A stretch of DNA of 64,000 nucleotides, taken from Flavobacterium cupriresistens. GTDB taxonomy: Bacteria; Bacteroidota; Bacteroidia; Flavobacteriales; Flavobacteriaceae. A program made the position numbers and the translations under genes. Location of the stretch: assembly GCF_020911925.1 (NCBI RefSeq), contig NZ_CP087134.1:2170001-2234000 (forward strand). Reading direction: 5' to 3'. This document shows, in pieces, positions 24,063 through 32,949 of the stretch (the first letter of the stretch is position 1; each line of letters begins with the position of its first letter). The notes under the pieces were generated by a model. It did no database searches. It was not told the origin of the DNA and worked only from the letters and a program-made list of their open reading frames with translations.

Positions 24063-26537
24063 ATGAAGAAATTTTACATTTTCGCTGCGACTACAGTTTT
24101 TTTACTGTTTCCTGTAAGCCAATTTGCACAATCTAAAAAAGAGAAATCTAAGAAGGGCGAAGCTGCAGTTGCCCCACCGGAAAAAAAGCCGGAATCAACT
24201 ATTAAAGAGTACAGTAAAGTCATTACTAAAGATGCCGTTTCTGATGAAGGGCTCTTTACAGTACATAAAGTGGATAAAAAATACTACTTCGAAATTCCGA
24301 ATAAATATTTGAATAAAGACATGCTTCTGGTGAGCAGATTGTCTAAGTTGCCTTCTAATTTGGGCGGAGGTTATGTAAACGCAGGTTCAGAAACAAATGA
24401 ACAACTAGTGGTTTGGCAACGTTTTCAGGATAAGATTTTAATCAAATCAAAGTCTTATAATTCAGTTGCAAACGACAGCTTGCCGATCAGTATTTCGGTT
24501 AAGGCGAACAATTACAACCCTACATTATTTGCTTTTGATATCGTTTCTTTTAGTAAAGATTCTGCTAATGTCGTTGTGGATGTTACTAAATTTTACAGTA
24601 CAGACGTAAAAGCGATTAGCGGAATATCTCCGGAAATGAGAGAGGTTTACAAAGTAAAAGGTTTGGACGAATCGAGAAGTTTTGTGAATACGATGAAAAG
24701 TTTCCCAATGAATATCGAGGTAGTTCAGGATATGACTTATAATGCTTCTAAGCCGTCAATGCTGGAAGAAACAGAATCGATTAGTGTTCAGATGAATCAA
24801 TCTATGATTTTGTTGCCGGAAGTTCCTATGAAGCCGAGGTTAGCAGATCCAAGAGTAGGATGGTTTACAATGAGCCAATACGATTATGGAAGTAATGAAT
24901 TAAAATCAGATCTTAAAACTTATATCCGTCGTTGGAGAATGGAACCGAAAGACCCTGAAGCGTATGCAAGAGGAGAATTGGTTGAGCCTGTAAAACCAAT
25001 TGTATATTACTTAGATCCGGCAACTCCGGTAAAACTTAGAAAGTATATTAAACAAGGAATTGAAGAATGGCAAAAACCATTTGAAACCGCTGGGTTTAAA
25101 AATGCTATTATTGCCAAAGATGCTCCAACAAAAGAGGAGGATCCTGATTTCAGCCCTGAAGATGTTCGCTATTCTGTAATTCGTTATGTGGCAAGTACAA
25201 CCAGAAATGCAGTAGGTCCAAGCGTTTCAGACCCTAGAACGGGAGAAATTATAGAGAGTGATGTTATTTGGTACCACAATCATTTACGTTCGTACAGAAA
25301 CAGATATTTACTTGAAACCGGAGCAGCAAACCCATCGGCAAGAACATTACAAACAAGTGATGAGGAAATGGGAGAAATGATGCGAATGGTTATTGCACAC
25401 GAAGTAGGTCATGCATTAGGTTTTCCACATAATATGGGAGCAAGTTGTGCTTACGATACAGAAAGCTACAGAAATGGAGATTTTACGCAGGAAAATGGTA
25501 TTGCAGCAAGTATAATGGATTATGCCCGTTACAACTATATCGCGCAGCCAGGTGATAAAAACATACGTTTTATTCGTAAAATGGGTGCTTACGATCATTA
25601 TGCCTTAAATTGGGGATACAGAGTAATTCCGAATGCAAAAACGACACAAGACGAATTACCTACATTAGATAAGTGGATTGTGGAAAAAGCAGGAAATCCA
25701 GTTTACAAATACGGGAAACAAAGCAGTTCATTTGACCCGACTTCTCAAACAGAAGATGTTGGTAATAATTCAATGAAAGCAAGTTCATACGGACTTAAAA
25801 ATTTGGAATATGTGGCAGCTCATTTAAACGAATGGACGAGTAATGTTACCAACAACTATGACGATTTAGATGAATTGTATAAAGAATTATTAGACGTTTG
25901 GAGCCGTTATGTAGGCCACGTGGTTACCAATGTTGGAGGTGTTTATGAGAATACTAAAAACCCAAATCAATCCGGAAATGTGTACGAGGTAGTTCCAAAA
26001 GCAAAACAAATAGAGGCGATGAATTGGCTTCAAACGAATGCTTTTGCTTCTCCAACATGGATTGTAAATGTAACGACGTTAAAAAATACAGATTTCGCAG
26101 GTTATACAGAAAGATTCAGAGGGATACAAGTGAGACAATTGAACAGTCTGCTTAGTTTAGGACGTATCGGAAGGCTAATGGATAACGAAATTCTGGGAGC
26201 TGATACGTACAAAGCCTTAGATTTGTTTAAAGATATTCGCAAAGGAATTTGGAAAGAAGCAGGTACAGCAGCTAATGTAACGATCTACAGAAGAAATTTA
26301 CAACGTGCTTTCATTGACCGAATGGGGTTTTTGATGACCGAAGAAATTAAGCCAACGGATCGATCTGCGACTTACTATAATGTGTCTCAGTCTGATGTTA
26401 GAGCTTTGGTTCGTGGTGAATTAAGTGCGTTAAGAAAAACACTTTCAGTAGCAAAAGCAACAGCTGTGAATACGGAAACAAAATACCACTATGAAGATTG
26501 TATCAAAAGAATAGATTTGATACTTAATCCGAAATAA
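24063..26537 (+). CDS. zinc-dependent metalloprotease (DUF5117/DUF5118 family)
   Basis: A large secreted metallopeptidase of the metzincin type common in Bacteroidota. From the ATG at 24063 (signal MKKFYIFAATTVFLLFPVSQFAQ) the zinc site HEVGHALGFPH lies at residues 446-456: His446, His450 and His456 ligands, Glu447 catalytic. A Met-turn-like SIMDYARYN follows about 30 residues later. The N-terminal part corresponds to the DUF5118/DUF5117 regions (IPNKYLNKDMLLVSRLS, VWQRFQDKILIKS) and the C-terminal part to the helical DUF4953-type region. The substrate is unknown. It has its own promoter box and a bidirectional terminator shared with the convergent small gene downstream. Confidence 0.9.
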   Translation: MKKFYIFAATTVFLLFPVSQFAQSKKEKSKKGEAAVAPPEKKPESTIKEYSKVITKDAVSDEGLFTVHKVDKKYYFEIPNKYLNKDMLLVSRLSKLPSNLGGGYVNAGSETNEQLVVWQRFQDKILIKSKSYNSVANDSLPISISVKANNYNPTLFAFDIVSFSKDSANVVVDVTKFYSTDVKAISGISPEMREVYKVKGLDESRSFVNTMKSFPMNIEVVQDMTYNASKPSMLEETESISVQMNQSMILLPEVPMKPRLADPRVGWFTMSQYDYGSNELKSDLKTYIRRWRMEPKDPEAYARGELVEPVKPIVYYLDPATPVKLRKYIKQGIEEWQKPFETAGFKNAIIAKDAPTKEEDPDFSPEDVRYSVIRYVASTTRNAVGPSVSDPRTGEIIESDVIWYHNHLRSYRNRYLLETGAANPSARTLQTSDEEMGEMMRMVIAHEVGHALGFPHNMGASCAYDTESYRNGDFTQENGIAASIMDYARYNYIAQPGDKNIRFIRKMGAYDHYALNWGYRVIPNAKTTQDELPTLDKWIVEKAGNPVYKYGKQSSSFDPTSQTEDVGNNSMKASSYGLKNLEYVAAHLNEWTSNVTNNYDDLDELYKELLDVWSRYVGHVVTNVGGVYENTKNPNQSGNVYEVVPKAKQIEAMNWLQTNAFASPTWIVNVTTLKNTDFAGYTERFRGIQVRQLNSLLSLGRIGRLMDNEILGADTYKALDLFKDIRKGIWKEAGTAANVTIYRRNLQRAFIDRMGFLMTEEIKPTDRSATYYNVSQSDVRALVRGELSALRKTLSVAKATAVNTETKYHYEDCIKRIDLILNPK

Positions 26538-26552
26538 AATAGGATACTAACG

Positions 26553-26584
26553 AAAAAAGAGGCTTTTAGGCCTCTTTTTTTTTG
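26553..26584. terminator. bidirectional intrinsic terminator
   Basis: AAAAAAGAGGC and GCCTCTTTTTT form a stem that has A and T runs on both sides. It lies between the convergent metalloprotease and Spy-like genes and can stop both. Confidence 0.88.
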
Positions 26585-27019
26585 TTATGGATTCTCTCTT
26601 CTTTCTTTTCTTTTTTCTTTAAATTTTTCCTTGTTGTCTTCCTGAATTGCTTTCCATTTGGTGTATTGGTCTGCTTTTAAGATCGATTTCATTTTGGCAT
26701 CATTGGCTTCGACTTCATCCGTCATTTGTTTTCTGAAAGCTGCTTTTTCCTCTGCAGTTGGTTTCATATTACTGTCTTTTTTCGCCTGACGTGCTTCTTT
26801 AAAACTTTGTGCTTTGGCACTTCTGTCAGCTAAAAGTTGTTTTACCTGAGTTTGTTGGCTGGCATCCAGATTCAGTTCCGATGTTAATTTTTTTAATTGT
26901 TTGTCATTGCGTTGTTCCGGTGTCAACTTCTCTCTTTGTGGCTTAGAAGTTTGATCTGCGTCTTGAGCAAAACTTACCATTCCAACGAATAGCAAAGCTG
27001 CGATAAGTAATTTTTTCAT
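26585..27019 (-). CDS. Spy/CpxP-like periplasmic protein (DUF4890-like)
   Basis: A small exported protein: signal peptide MKKLLIAALLFVGMVSFAQ, then a highly charged, all-helical body with LTPEQRNDKQLKKLTSEL and LNLDASQQTQVKQLL. These LTxxQ-like segments resemble Spy/CpxP periplasmic chaperones and the DUF4890 proteins common in Bacteroidota. The C-terminus is very basic (KEKFKEKRKERREN). Probably a periplasmic chaperone or metal/stress-responsive factor; no sensor-regulator pair is adjacent to support this. Confidence 0.65.
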   Translation of the reverse strand: MKKLLIAALLFVGMVSFAQDADQTSKPQREKLTPEQRNDKQLKKLTSELNLDASQQTQVKQLLADRSAKAQSFKEARQAKKDSNMKPTAEEKAAFRKQMTDEVEANDAKMKSILKADQYTKWKAIQEDNKEKFKEKRKERRENP

Positions 27020-27214
27020 AATTTGTTTTTTAAAGGTTATAGCAATTAGACTTTATAAAATTTATTAGGTTTAATGGCGTGTCAATAATTATGGATTATT
27101 TAACAGGTTAGGCTTCATTGTTTTATAAATGCGTCTTTTCTGTTTTTAAGAAAATTCGGAATTAATCATTAAATTTAAGAAATTTATAAATGCGAATAAA
27201 TAACAAATAAGTAT

Positions 27215-28234
27215 ATGGATTTAGGATCTTTGAGCGAAAATAAAGTAGCTTTCTTTTCAACGCAGCCTTACGATAAAACGTTCTTTAATAAATACAATGA
27301 GTCTGGTTTTGAATTGGATTTTTTTGAAACCCAACTCAATCCGCAAACGGCAACTTTAATTCAGGAGTGTGCTATCGTTTGTGTTTTTGTGAATGATATT
27401 GTCAATGAAGCCGTTATCAAACAATTGGCAGAAAAGAACGTAAAGATTATTGCTTTGCGCTGTGCCGGTTTTAATAACGTTGACTTAGAAGCAGCAAAAA
27501 AATACAATCTTAAGGTTTGTCGCGTTCCCGCTTATTCGCCACAAGCAGTTGCAGAGCATGCCATGGCAATGATTTTGACATTAAACAGAAAAACACACAA
27601 AGCTTATAATAGAGTTCGGGAACAGAATTTTTCCTTAAACGGATTGTTAGGCTTCGATTTGTTCGGAAAAACAATCGGAATTATAGGAACGGGAAATATT
27701 GGAAAAGCATTCGCTAAAATTGCCCTAGGATTCGGATGTAAAGTAGTGGCCTATGATATTATAACGGATCCGGAAATGGAAAAAGACGGTATTGTTTTTA
27801 CCGATTTGAAAACTATTTTTAAAGAGAGTGATATTATTTCACTGCATTGTCCGTTAAATGAACAAACGAAACATCTGATCAATAAAAACGCAATTACTTT
27901 GATGAAAAACCACGTGATGATCATCAATACCAGTAGAGGAGGATTGATTGAAACAGCCAGTGTTATTGAGGGTTTAAAAGAAGGTAAAATAGGTTATTTA
28001 GGGATCGATGTTTACGAGCAGGAAGAAAAGTTGTTTTTCAGAGATCTTTCCGCAGATATTATTCAGGACGATGCCATTCAGCGGTTAATGAGTTTTCCGA
28101 ATGTTTTGGTTACTGCGCATCAGGCTTTTTTTACTAACGAAGCATTGACACAGATTGCTTTAGTTACTTTTGATAATATTAAGTCATTATTGCTTGAAAA
28201 TGATATTAAAAACAAAGCTGCTTTACTGGTTTAA
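27215..28234 (+). CDS. ldhA: D-lactate dehydrogenase (D-isomer specific 2-hydroxyacid dehydrogenase)
   Basis: An NAD-dependent dehydrogenase interconverting pyruvate and D-lactate. The Rossmann motif is GIIGTGNIG (about residues 150-158). Catalytic residues of the family are visible: Arg in NTSRGGLIET, Glu in DVYEQEEKLFFRD and His in VTAHQAFFTNEA. The DVYEQEEKLFFRD segment closely resembles E. coli LdhA, favouring D-lactate over other 2-hydroxyacids. 339 aa matches the family (about 330). Single gene with no close operon partner. Confidence 0.88.
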   Translation: MDLGSLSENKVAFFSTQPYDKTFFNKYNESGFELDFFETQLNPQTATLIQECAIVCVFVNDIVNEAVIKQLAEKNVKIIALRCAGFNNVDLEAAKKYNLKVCRVPAYSPQAVAEHAMAMILTLNRKTHKAYNRVREQNFSLNGLLGFDLFGKTIGIIGTGNIGKAFAKIALGFGCKVVAYDIITDPEMEKDGIVFTDLKTIFKESDIISLHCPLNEQTKHLINKNAITLMKNHVMIINTSRGGLIETASVIEGLKEGKIGYLGIDVYEQEEKLFFRDLSADIIQDDAIQRLMSFPNVLVTAHQAFFTNEALTQIALVTFDNIKSLLLENDIKNKAALLV

Positions 28235-28287
28235 AACTGCGTTGTTAATTGATTTTAAGTAGAATGTTATAAATTTAAAATAGAGAT

Positions 28288-28890
28288 ATGAAAAATAAAA
28301 TTTTAATGGCCTGTGCAATTTTGGCCCTGTATTCTTGCCAGAATAAAGAAAAACCGGCAAAGGAAAATATCGTTAAAACAATTGCAGAAGATACCTTAAC
28401 AAAGACCGCTACAGGTTCTGCGGATGTAGGAGATGTTCCGGCTAAAGATGATAAAGCGGTCGAAATGATCAGAAAGCAACTTCTGGTCTTGTTGAAAAAT
28501 GATCTTAAAGCCATGACAAAAGACGATCGATTCTTTTATTACGAAGTTTTCGATTTAAATAATGATAAGAGAAACGAATATTTTGTTGGCTTTTCCAATC
28601 CCTACTTTTGCGGAAGCGGAGGTTGTTCCGGTTATATTCTGAACAATGACGGAAGTGTGCTAAATTCGTTTACGGTAACTAATTTTCCTATTCTTACAGC
28701 AGCAACTTCTTCAGAGAAATTTCAGGATCTTATTGTTAATAGTGGGAGTGGTGTTCATCTTGTGAAAATGAAAAACGGAAAATATCCTTCTAATCCTTCT
28801 GTTCAGGAAGTTTGGAAAGGAAAAACACCTCAAAATTCTCCGAAAATTTTGGATATTCAGTCAGGGAAATTGGAGAAGTATTCGTTTTAG
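28288..28890 (+). CDS. hypothetical lipoprotein
   Basis: Secreted lipoprotein of unknown function: MKNKILMACAILALYSCQN has a lipobox with Cys18. A Lys/Glu/Thr-rich tether follows, then a globular domain from about residue 60 with a Cys pair in NPYFCGSGGCSGYIL that may form a disulphide, and DLNNDKRNEYFVGF, which resembles a calcium-binding or FG-GAP-like loop. No close family is recognised. A palindrome follows 27 bases after the stop and may serve as terminator. Confidence 0.65.
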   Translation: MKNKILMACAILALYSCQNKEKPAKENIVKTIAEDTLTKTATGSADVGDVPAKDDKAVEMIRKQLLVLLKNDLKAMTKDDRFFYYEVFDLNNDKRNEYFVGFSNPYFCGSGGCSGYILNNDGSVLNSFTVTNFPILTAATSSEKFQDLIVNSGSGVHLVKMKNGKYPSNPSVQEVWKGKTPQNSPKILDIQSGKLEKYSF

Positions 28891-28917
28891 AAACTTAAAA
28901 AAATATATACATAAAAT

Positions 28918-28958
28918 AATTAAACCCGACAGGTTTTTAAAACCTGTCGGGTTTAATT
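28918..28958. repeat. 41-bp perfect palindrome, left flank of toxin-antitoxin pair
   Basis: Two 20-base arms around a single T, core AAACCCGACAGGTTTT facing AAAACCTGTCGGGTTT. It overlaps the last bases of the toxin gene and would terminate both converging genes. A near-identical copy lies at 29518-29552. Confidence 0.92.
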
Positions 28959-29259
28959 ATTTTAAAATTTTATTTAATGTTTTTGGGTTTTGACGACTAT
29001 CCCAAAAAGCTATTATAACCAATTCGTTCAGAGTTGTTTTATAAAAAATATTATAATGACCTAAAGTAGATGTTCGGATATCAGAACGGTTAGTTTGAAT
29101 AAAAGTTTCAGGGTTATTAGAAAGAAAATAAGTTCTGTCAGCAATTTCAGAAATTAGTCTTTTTGAGTAGGTTGTTGACTTATTTCTTTTTGTCCAATAA
29201 ATCAATATTTTTCTCCTTTGAAGAACGGCAGTACGAGTCCAAATTATTTCGAGAGCCAT
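28957..29259 (-). CDS. RelE/ParE-family toxin
   Basis: A 100-residue protein with the RelE/ParE pattern: IIWTRTAVLQRRKILIYWTKRNKSTTYSKRLISEI at the N-terminus, then TYFLSNNPETFIQT, RTSTLGHYNIFYKT (the core beta strand with Tyr) and LVIIAFWDSRQNP at the C-terminus. The W-D-x-R-Q-N-P ending is typical of flavobacterial ParE-like toxins. Members either cleave ribosome-bound mRNA (RelE) or poison gyrase (ParE); the sequence alone does not say which. The gene overlaps its partner by 16 bases, the upstream gene being the antitoxin. Confidence 0.82.
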   Translation of the reverse strand: MALEIIWTRTAVLQRRKILIYWTKRNKSTTYSKRLISEIADRTYFLSNNPETFIQTNRSDIRTSTLGHYNIFYKTTLNELVIIAFWDSRQNPKTLNKILK

Positions 29260-29477
29260 TCCAGATCTTCCTTATCCAAGTCTTCTTGTGATATCACTCT
29301 GCCATATTTCAGATCTTCTTCGCTTTCTTTGAGCATATCAATTTCATATTCCTCAAATTGATATACTTCAGAAGTATCTGCGGCTTTTAGAATACTTCTA
29401 ATCTTTTCCAATAAATTTACATCTTCGATGTTTTTTAGCTTGTCAAATATTTCAAGTTTAATCTCTAAGGTGTTCAT
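29244..29477 (-). CDS. antitoxin partner of RelE/ParE toxin
   Basis: A 77-residue acidic protein with an N-terminal helix (TLEIKLEIFDKLKNIEDVNLLEKIRSIL) and a Glu/Asp-rich tail (YEIDMLKESEEDLKYGRVISQEDLDKED). Antitoxin identity comes from position: it precedes and overlaps the toxin gene by 16 bases, and its size and charge fit the many small Bacteroidota antitoxins of this layout. No ribbon-helix-helix or HTH motif is obvious, so DNA binding is uncertain. Confidence 0.72.
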   Translation of the reverse strand: MNTLEIKLEIFDKLKNIEDVNLLEKIRSILKAADTSEVYQFEEYEIDMLKESEEDLKYGRVISQEDLDKEDLEWLSK

Positions 29478-29517
29478 TATGATATGTTTTGAGTAATCAA
29501 AGATATATAAAATTAAA

Positions 29518-29552
29518 CAAACCCGATAGGTTTTTAAAACCTGTCGGGTTTG
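29518..29552. repeat. palindrome, right flank of toxin-antitoxin pair
   Basis: AACCCGATAGGTTTT faces AAAACCTGTCGGGTT with one G-T wobble. Same core sequence as the palindrome at 28918-28958. It separates the lysS 3' end from the antitoxin gene and likely terminates lysS. Confidence 0.9.
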
Positions 29553-29578
29553 AATTTATATTTAAATCAGATAAAAAA

Positions 29579-31282
29579 TTATTCCACCAATTCAACCATT
29601 TTAAAATCACCTTCAACGGCAACTTTAGTCAAGCCATGTTTCGATAAACCTTTCATTGCAGAATCCCATTTTTTACCGCTTAGATTAGCTTTTATTTTTA
29701 ACTGTGTTAACTCAACTTTATTTTCGTTTCCTTTCAAAAGATCGATGATAAATTTTTCTTCGTCAGTCAATTCAATAGCGATTTGTTTTTTCTCCGGACG
29801 CATTTGCGGGAACAATAAAACTTCCTGAATAGACACATTATTAGTCAGGTACATCATCAAACGGTCCATTCCAATTCCCATTCCTGAAGTTGGAGGCATA
29901 CCATACTCAAGAGCTCTTAAGAAATCCTCATCGATAATTCCGTTTGCTTCGTCATCCCCTTTTTCAGACAAGCGCATTTGGTCTTCAAAACGCTCTCTTT
30001 GGTCAATTGGATCGTTCAATTCAGAATAAGCATTAGCTACTTCTTTACCACAAATCATTAACTCAAAACGCTCTGTCAATTCAGGATTGTCGCGGTGTTC
30101 TTTACAAAGCGGAGACATTTCTTTAGGGTAATCCGTAATGAAAGTGGGTTGAATATAATTTCCTTCACATTTTGCTCCAAAAATCTCATCAATCAATTTT
30201 CCTTTCCCCATTGTTTTATCAACGTCAATTCCCATTCCTTTAGCAGCTTCGTAAAGCTCCTCTTCCGATTTGCCTGAGATATCAAAACCGGTAAAATGTT
30301 TGATCGAATCCGTCATGGTTACACGAGCGTATGGAGCCTTAAAATTAATGGTGTGTTCTCCAAAAACGACATCAGAACTACCATTAACAGCAACAGCGCA
30401 ATGCTCCAGAAGATCTTCGGCAAAGTTCATCATCCAGTTGTAGTCTTTGTAGGCTACATATATTTCCATAGCGGTAAATTCCGGGTTATGCGTTCTGTCC
30501 ATTCCTTCGTTACGGAAGTTTTTAGAAAACTCATAAACACCTTCAAAACCACCAACAATCAATCTTTTTAAATACAATTCGTTGGCAATACGCATGTATA
30601 GCGGAATGTCAAGCGAATTATGGTGCGTAATAAACGGACGCGCCGCAGCACCACCCGCAATAGGTTGTAAAACCGGAGTCTCAACCTCAAGATAACCCGC
30701 ACCATTAAAAAAGTCACGCATGGCGTTAAACAATTTCGTACGTTTTATAAAAGTCTCTTTTACGTTTTGGTTTACCGTTAAATCTACATAACGCATTCTG
30801 TAACGCAATTCAGCATCGTTAAAAGCATCGTGTACATTTCCATCTTCATCCACTTTTGGTAAAGGAAGCGGGCGTAACGTTTTACTCAAAAAAGTAAATC
30901 CGTCAACACGAATACATTGTGCCCCAACTTTAGTCGTAAACAATTCCCCTTCAATACCAATAAAATCTCCTAAATCGGTCAATTTTTTAAAAACCGTATT
31001 GTACAAAGTTTTATCATCGCCTTCACACAAAACATCGCGATTTACGTACAATTGTATACGTCCTTCGCTATCCTGCAATTCAGCAAAACAAGCTTTCCCT
31101 TGATCTCTCACACTCATCAAACGTCCGGCAACGATCACCTTCTTACCTTCTTCAAACGACTCCTTTATTTGCTTTGAAGTATGATTTACAGGAAAAAGAT
31201 TAGCAGGATAAGGATTGATTCCTAAGTTGCGTAAGTTTTGAAGTTTCTCTCTTCGGATGATTTCTTGTTCAGATAAGGCCAT
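29579..31282 (-). CDS. lysS: lysyl-tRNA synthetase, class II
   Basis: Charges tRNA-Lys. Class II features are in order: an N-terminal OB-fold anticodon-binding domain (about residues 45-155, VAGRLMSVRDQGKACFAEL), motif 2 FRNEGMDRTHNPEFTAMEIY, and motif 3 GIGMDRLMMYLTN near residue 495. At 567 aa it is about 60 residues longer than E. coli LysS. The extra C-terminal stretch (FIIDLLKGNENKVELTQLKIK...KMVELVE) looks like a small winged-helix-type domain and is usual in Flavobacteriia. The promoter upstream is a perfect TTG-N19-TATCTTTG. Confidence 0.97.
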   Translation of the reverse strand: MALSEQEIIRREKLQNLRNLGINPYPANLFPVNHTSKQIKESFEEGKKVIVAGRLMSVRDQGKACFAELQDSEGRIQLYVNRDVLCEGDDKTLYNTVFKKLTDLGDFIGIEGELFTTKVGAQCIRVDGFTFLSKTLRPLPLPKVDEDGNVHDAFNDAELRYRMRYVDLTVNQNVKETFIKRTKLFNAMRDFFNGAGYLEVETPVLQPIAGGAAARPFITHHNSLDIPLYMRIANELYLKRLIVGGFEGVYEFSKNFRNEGMDRTHNPEFTAMEIYVAYKDYNWMMNFAEDLLEHCAVAVNGSSDVVFGEHTINFKAPYARVTMTDSIKHFTGFDISGKSEEELYEAAKGMGIDVDKTMGKGKLIDEIFGAKCEGNYIQPTFITDYPKEMSPLCKEHRDNPELTERFELMICGKEVANAYSELNDPIDQRERFEDQMRLSEKGDDEANGIIDEDFLRALEYGMPPTSGMGIGMDRLMMYLTNNVSIQEVLLFPQMRPEKKQIAIELTDEEKFIIDLLKGNENKVELTQLKIKANLSGKKWDSAMKGLSKHGLTKVAVEGDFKMVELVE

Positions 31283-31304
31283 TATATACTGTTTTTTAAG
31301 TGGG

Positions 31305-31334
31305 CAAAGATAGTCAATTTTGAAAAAATGACAA
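31305..31334 (-). promoter_or_regulatory. lysS promoter TTG-N19-TATCTTTG
   Basis: On the minus strand TTG (31332-31334) and TATCTTTG (31305-31312) are exactly 19 bases apart, the ideal flavobacterial spacing, and lie 22 bases before the lysS start. Confidence 0.8.
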
Positions 31335-31401
31335 TTTCAAAATTTGAAAATAATTCCAGTTTTTTCAGGAGCACAAAAAAAGGGTTTTTCAGCACCATTT
31401 G

Positions 31402-31470
31402 TCCCGCTATTCGCTATATCTTTTCCCGGTTAAAGAAACCGGAAAAAGGATGCCGCTGCTATCGGGGCTA
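31402..31470 (-). ncRNA. candidate structured RNA element (possibly Flavo-1-like)
   Basis: A non-coding, GC-richer island between lysS and the next gene. On the minus strand it runs AGCCCCGATAGCAGCGG ... GCGAATAGCGGGA with an internal hairpin (CCGGTTT, CTTT loop, AACCGG) extended by CTTTTT/GAAAAG, and CCCG/CGGG closing the outside. I recall this pattern (CCCCGAT..GCGGCATCC ... AGCGAATAGCGGGA) as recurring between genes in Bacteroidota, and it may be the Flavo-1 motif; that name is from memory and unverified. It lies upstream of the lysS promoter, so it is not part of the lysS leader. Strand is inferred. Confidence 0.5.
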
Positions 31471-31614
31471 AACCAGAAATTTAATTTTCAGAAGCCTTTC
31501 GAGCATTTCTACAAGAAGACTGTGAAAATTTAAAACATAAAATAAATCGAAGTAAATCAACTAAAAATCTCAGTATCTTAGCCACTCAGTACCTTAGCAT
31601 CTCTAAAAAAATAA

Positions 31615-32343
31615 ATGAAAAAATTACTAGCCCTTTTGCCCATAATTCTCCTTACAAGCTGTCAAATTACCGAAACGATAAACCTGAACTCAGACGGAAG
31701 CGGTACGATCGAAACCGTAGCAACTCGTGACGAACACAGTTATATGCAATTGGCTGGTGAGAATTATTCAAGAGAAGAAAGATTCCGGGATACCACTTAT
31801 GTTTTTCAGGAATACATCACAAAATATGCGGAGAATTTTGCAAAACTTCCTGCAGCTGAAAAAGCTGTTTTTAATCAGTACAAAGAGGTCAAAGTGCATC
31901 TCAAGGAAAGTTCCTTTGAGAAAGAAGTCAAAAATACATTTACGTATCATTTTAGCAAAGTAGAAGCTATTCCGGACTTACATAAAACAACAGAATATGC
32001 CGATGATTTGAAACATAATTATGCTTTAAGTGCTGAGGAACATTATTACCATGTCAGTTTTACTTTTGATGGTATCACTTTTAAAAGAGTTATAAAAATT
32101 ACAAATCCGGAAGAACTAAAGAAAAAACAGGAAGAAATTGAGAAATTTAAAAAGAAAACTTCTGGTTTTAAATTAGTACAAACCTATAATCTGGAGTATC
32201 ATTTTCCCCGGAAAATAAAAACGGTTTCTAATGAAAAGGCAATTGTCAGCCCTGATAAAAAGTCACTAAAACTGGTTTTGCAGCTTTCAGATTGTCTTCA
32301 AAATCCGGAAACTTCCAATCTGGAAGTGATTTTAGAGCAATAA
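31615..32343 (+). CDS. hypothetical lipoprotein, paralogue of the gene at 44617
   Basis: Lipoprotein signal MKKLLALLPIILLTSCQIT. The mature protein begins with TETINLNSDGSGTIETV, a beta-hairpin-like start shared with the protein at 44617 (TENIYVNDNGTGKFSVD). Both end with a matching block, EYHFPRKIKTVSNEKAIVSPDKKSL here versus KYHFPKKIKKVSNPDALFSEDRKTI. The middle is Lys/Glu-rich and helical. The function is unknown. It stands alone in a non-coding area upstream of the SusC/SusD-glycerophosphodiesterase locus. Confidence 0.72.
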   Translation: MKKLLALLPIILLTSCQITETINLNSDGSGTIETVATRDEHSYMQLAGENYSREERFRDTTYVFQEYITKYAENFAKLPAAEKAVFNQYKEVKVHLKESSFEKEVKNTFTYHFSKVEAIPDLHKTTEYADDLKHNYALSAEEHYYHVSFTFDGITFKRVIKITNPEELKKKQEEIEKFKKKTSGFKLVQTYNLEYHFPRKIKTVSNEKAIVSPDKKSLKLVLQLSDCLQNPETSNLEVILEQ

Positions 32344-32419
32344 GGTTAACCTAACCTATAAGATATAATTATTTTAGAACAGCCTGAAATTTTTAAGAAC
32401 ACAAAGATATTTCACCCAT

Positions 32420-32704
32420 TTAAATTTTAAGGATTTGATAATGTGGTAGAAATTTGTTTCTTAATTGCATTCTTTTATACAAGTAAAATCCAACTTTTCT
32501 CTTAGATGTTAAGTATAATTCTGGCGCGTTATGCTGCAATATTTTTTCTTCCATGTTCCAGCGAACTGAAGCGTCCGGAAAATCTATAGTGAAAGCATTT
32601 CCAACTTCTATGAAATGTTTTCTTTATTCTGTACTATTAGTAATGTTCAGCATTGCAATAGGATAAGCACAAACTTTTTCACAATGGAGTTCATTTTCTT
32701 TCAT
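32420..32704 (-). pseudogene. possible decayed gene, one in-frame stop
   Basis: From an ATG at 32704 the frame reads MKENELHCEKVCAYPIAML and onward to a TAA at 32624-32626, then stays open for 67 more codons with protein-like composition (VGNAFTIDFPDASVRWN, LTSKRKVGFYLYKRMQLRN) to a stop at 32420. The single stop in an otherwise plausible 95-codon frame suggests recent decay. I do not recognise the family. Confidence 0.3.
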
Positions 32705-32899
32705 AGACCCTATTCGATTTTATACTAATTATATATTTTTTGCAGAAAGTAAAGAATATCTCGGTTGAAGATGGTTTAGCCAAAATCGTTTTTAAATGGA
32801 GTGGTTGGATAGGAGGAGAAAGGCAGAAAAGAACAGCTTCTGATGACAACTGCTTAGCGCTATTTTTTTGTTGTAACAATAGAATTCGACACTCACGCG

Positions 32900-32949
32900 G
32901 CTTATTATTATTTGGAAATGACATGTTGTCTTAACAAATAATAATAAGC
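32900..32949. repeat. 15-bp perfect inverted repeat
   Basis: GCTTATTATTATTTG (32900-32914) is the exact reverse complement of 32935-32949, with a 20-base spacer. No T run follows. It may be an old element end, an operator or a hairpin. Confidence 0.8.

Noticed and set aside
32691..32934. Open frames on both strands at 32691-32934
   Set aside because: Both strands are open over the same stretch, neither has a recognisable motif, and the region appears decayed; not called as genes.
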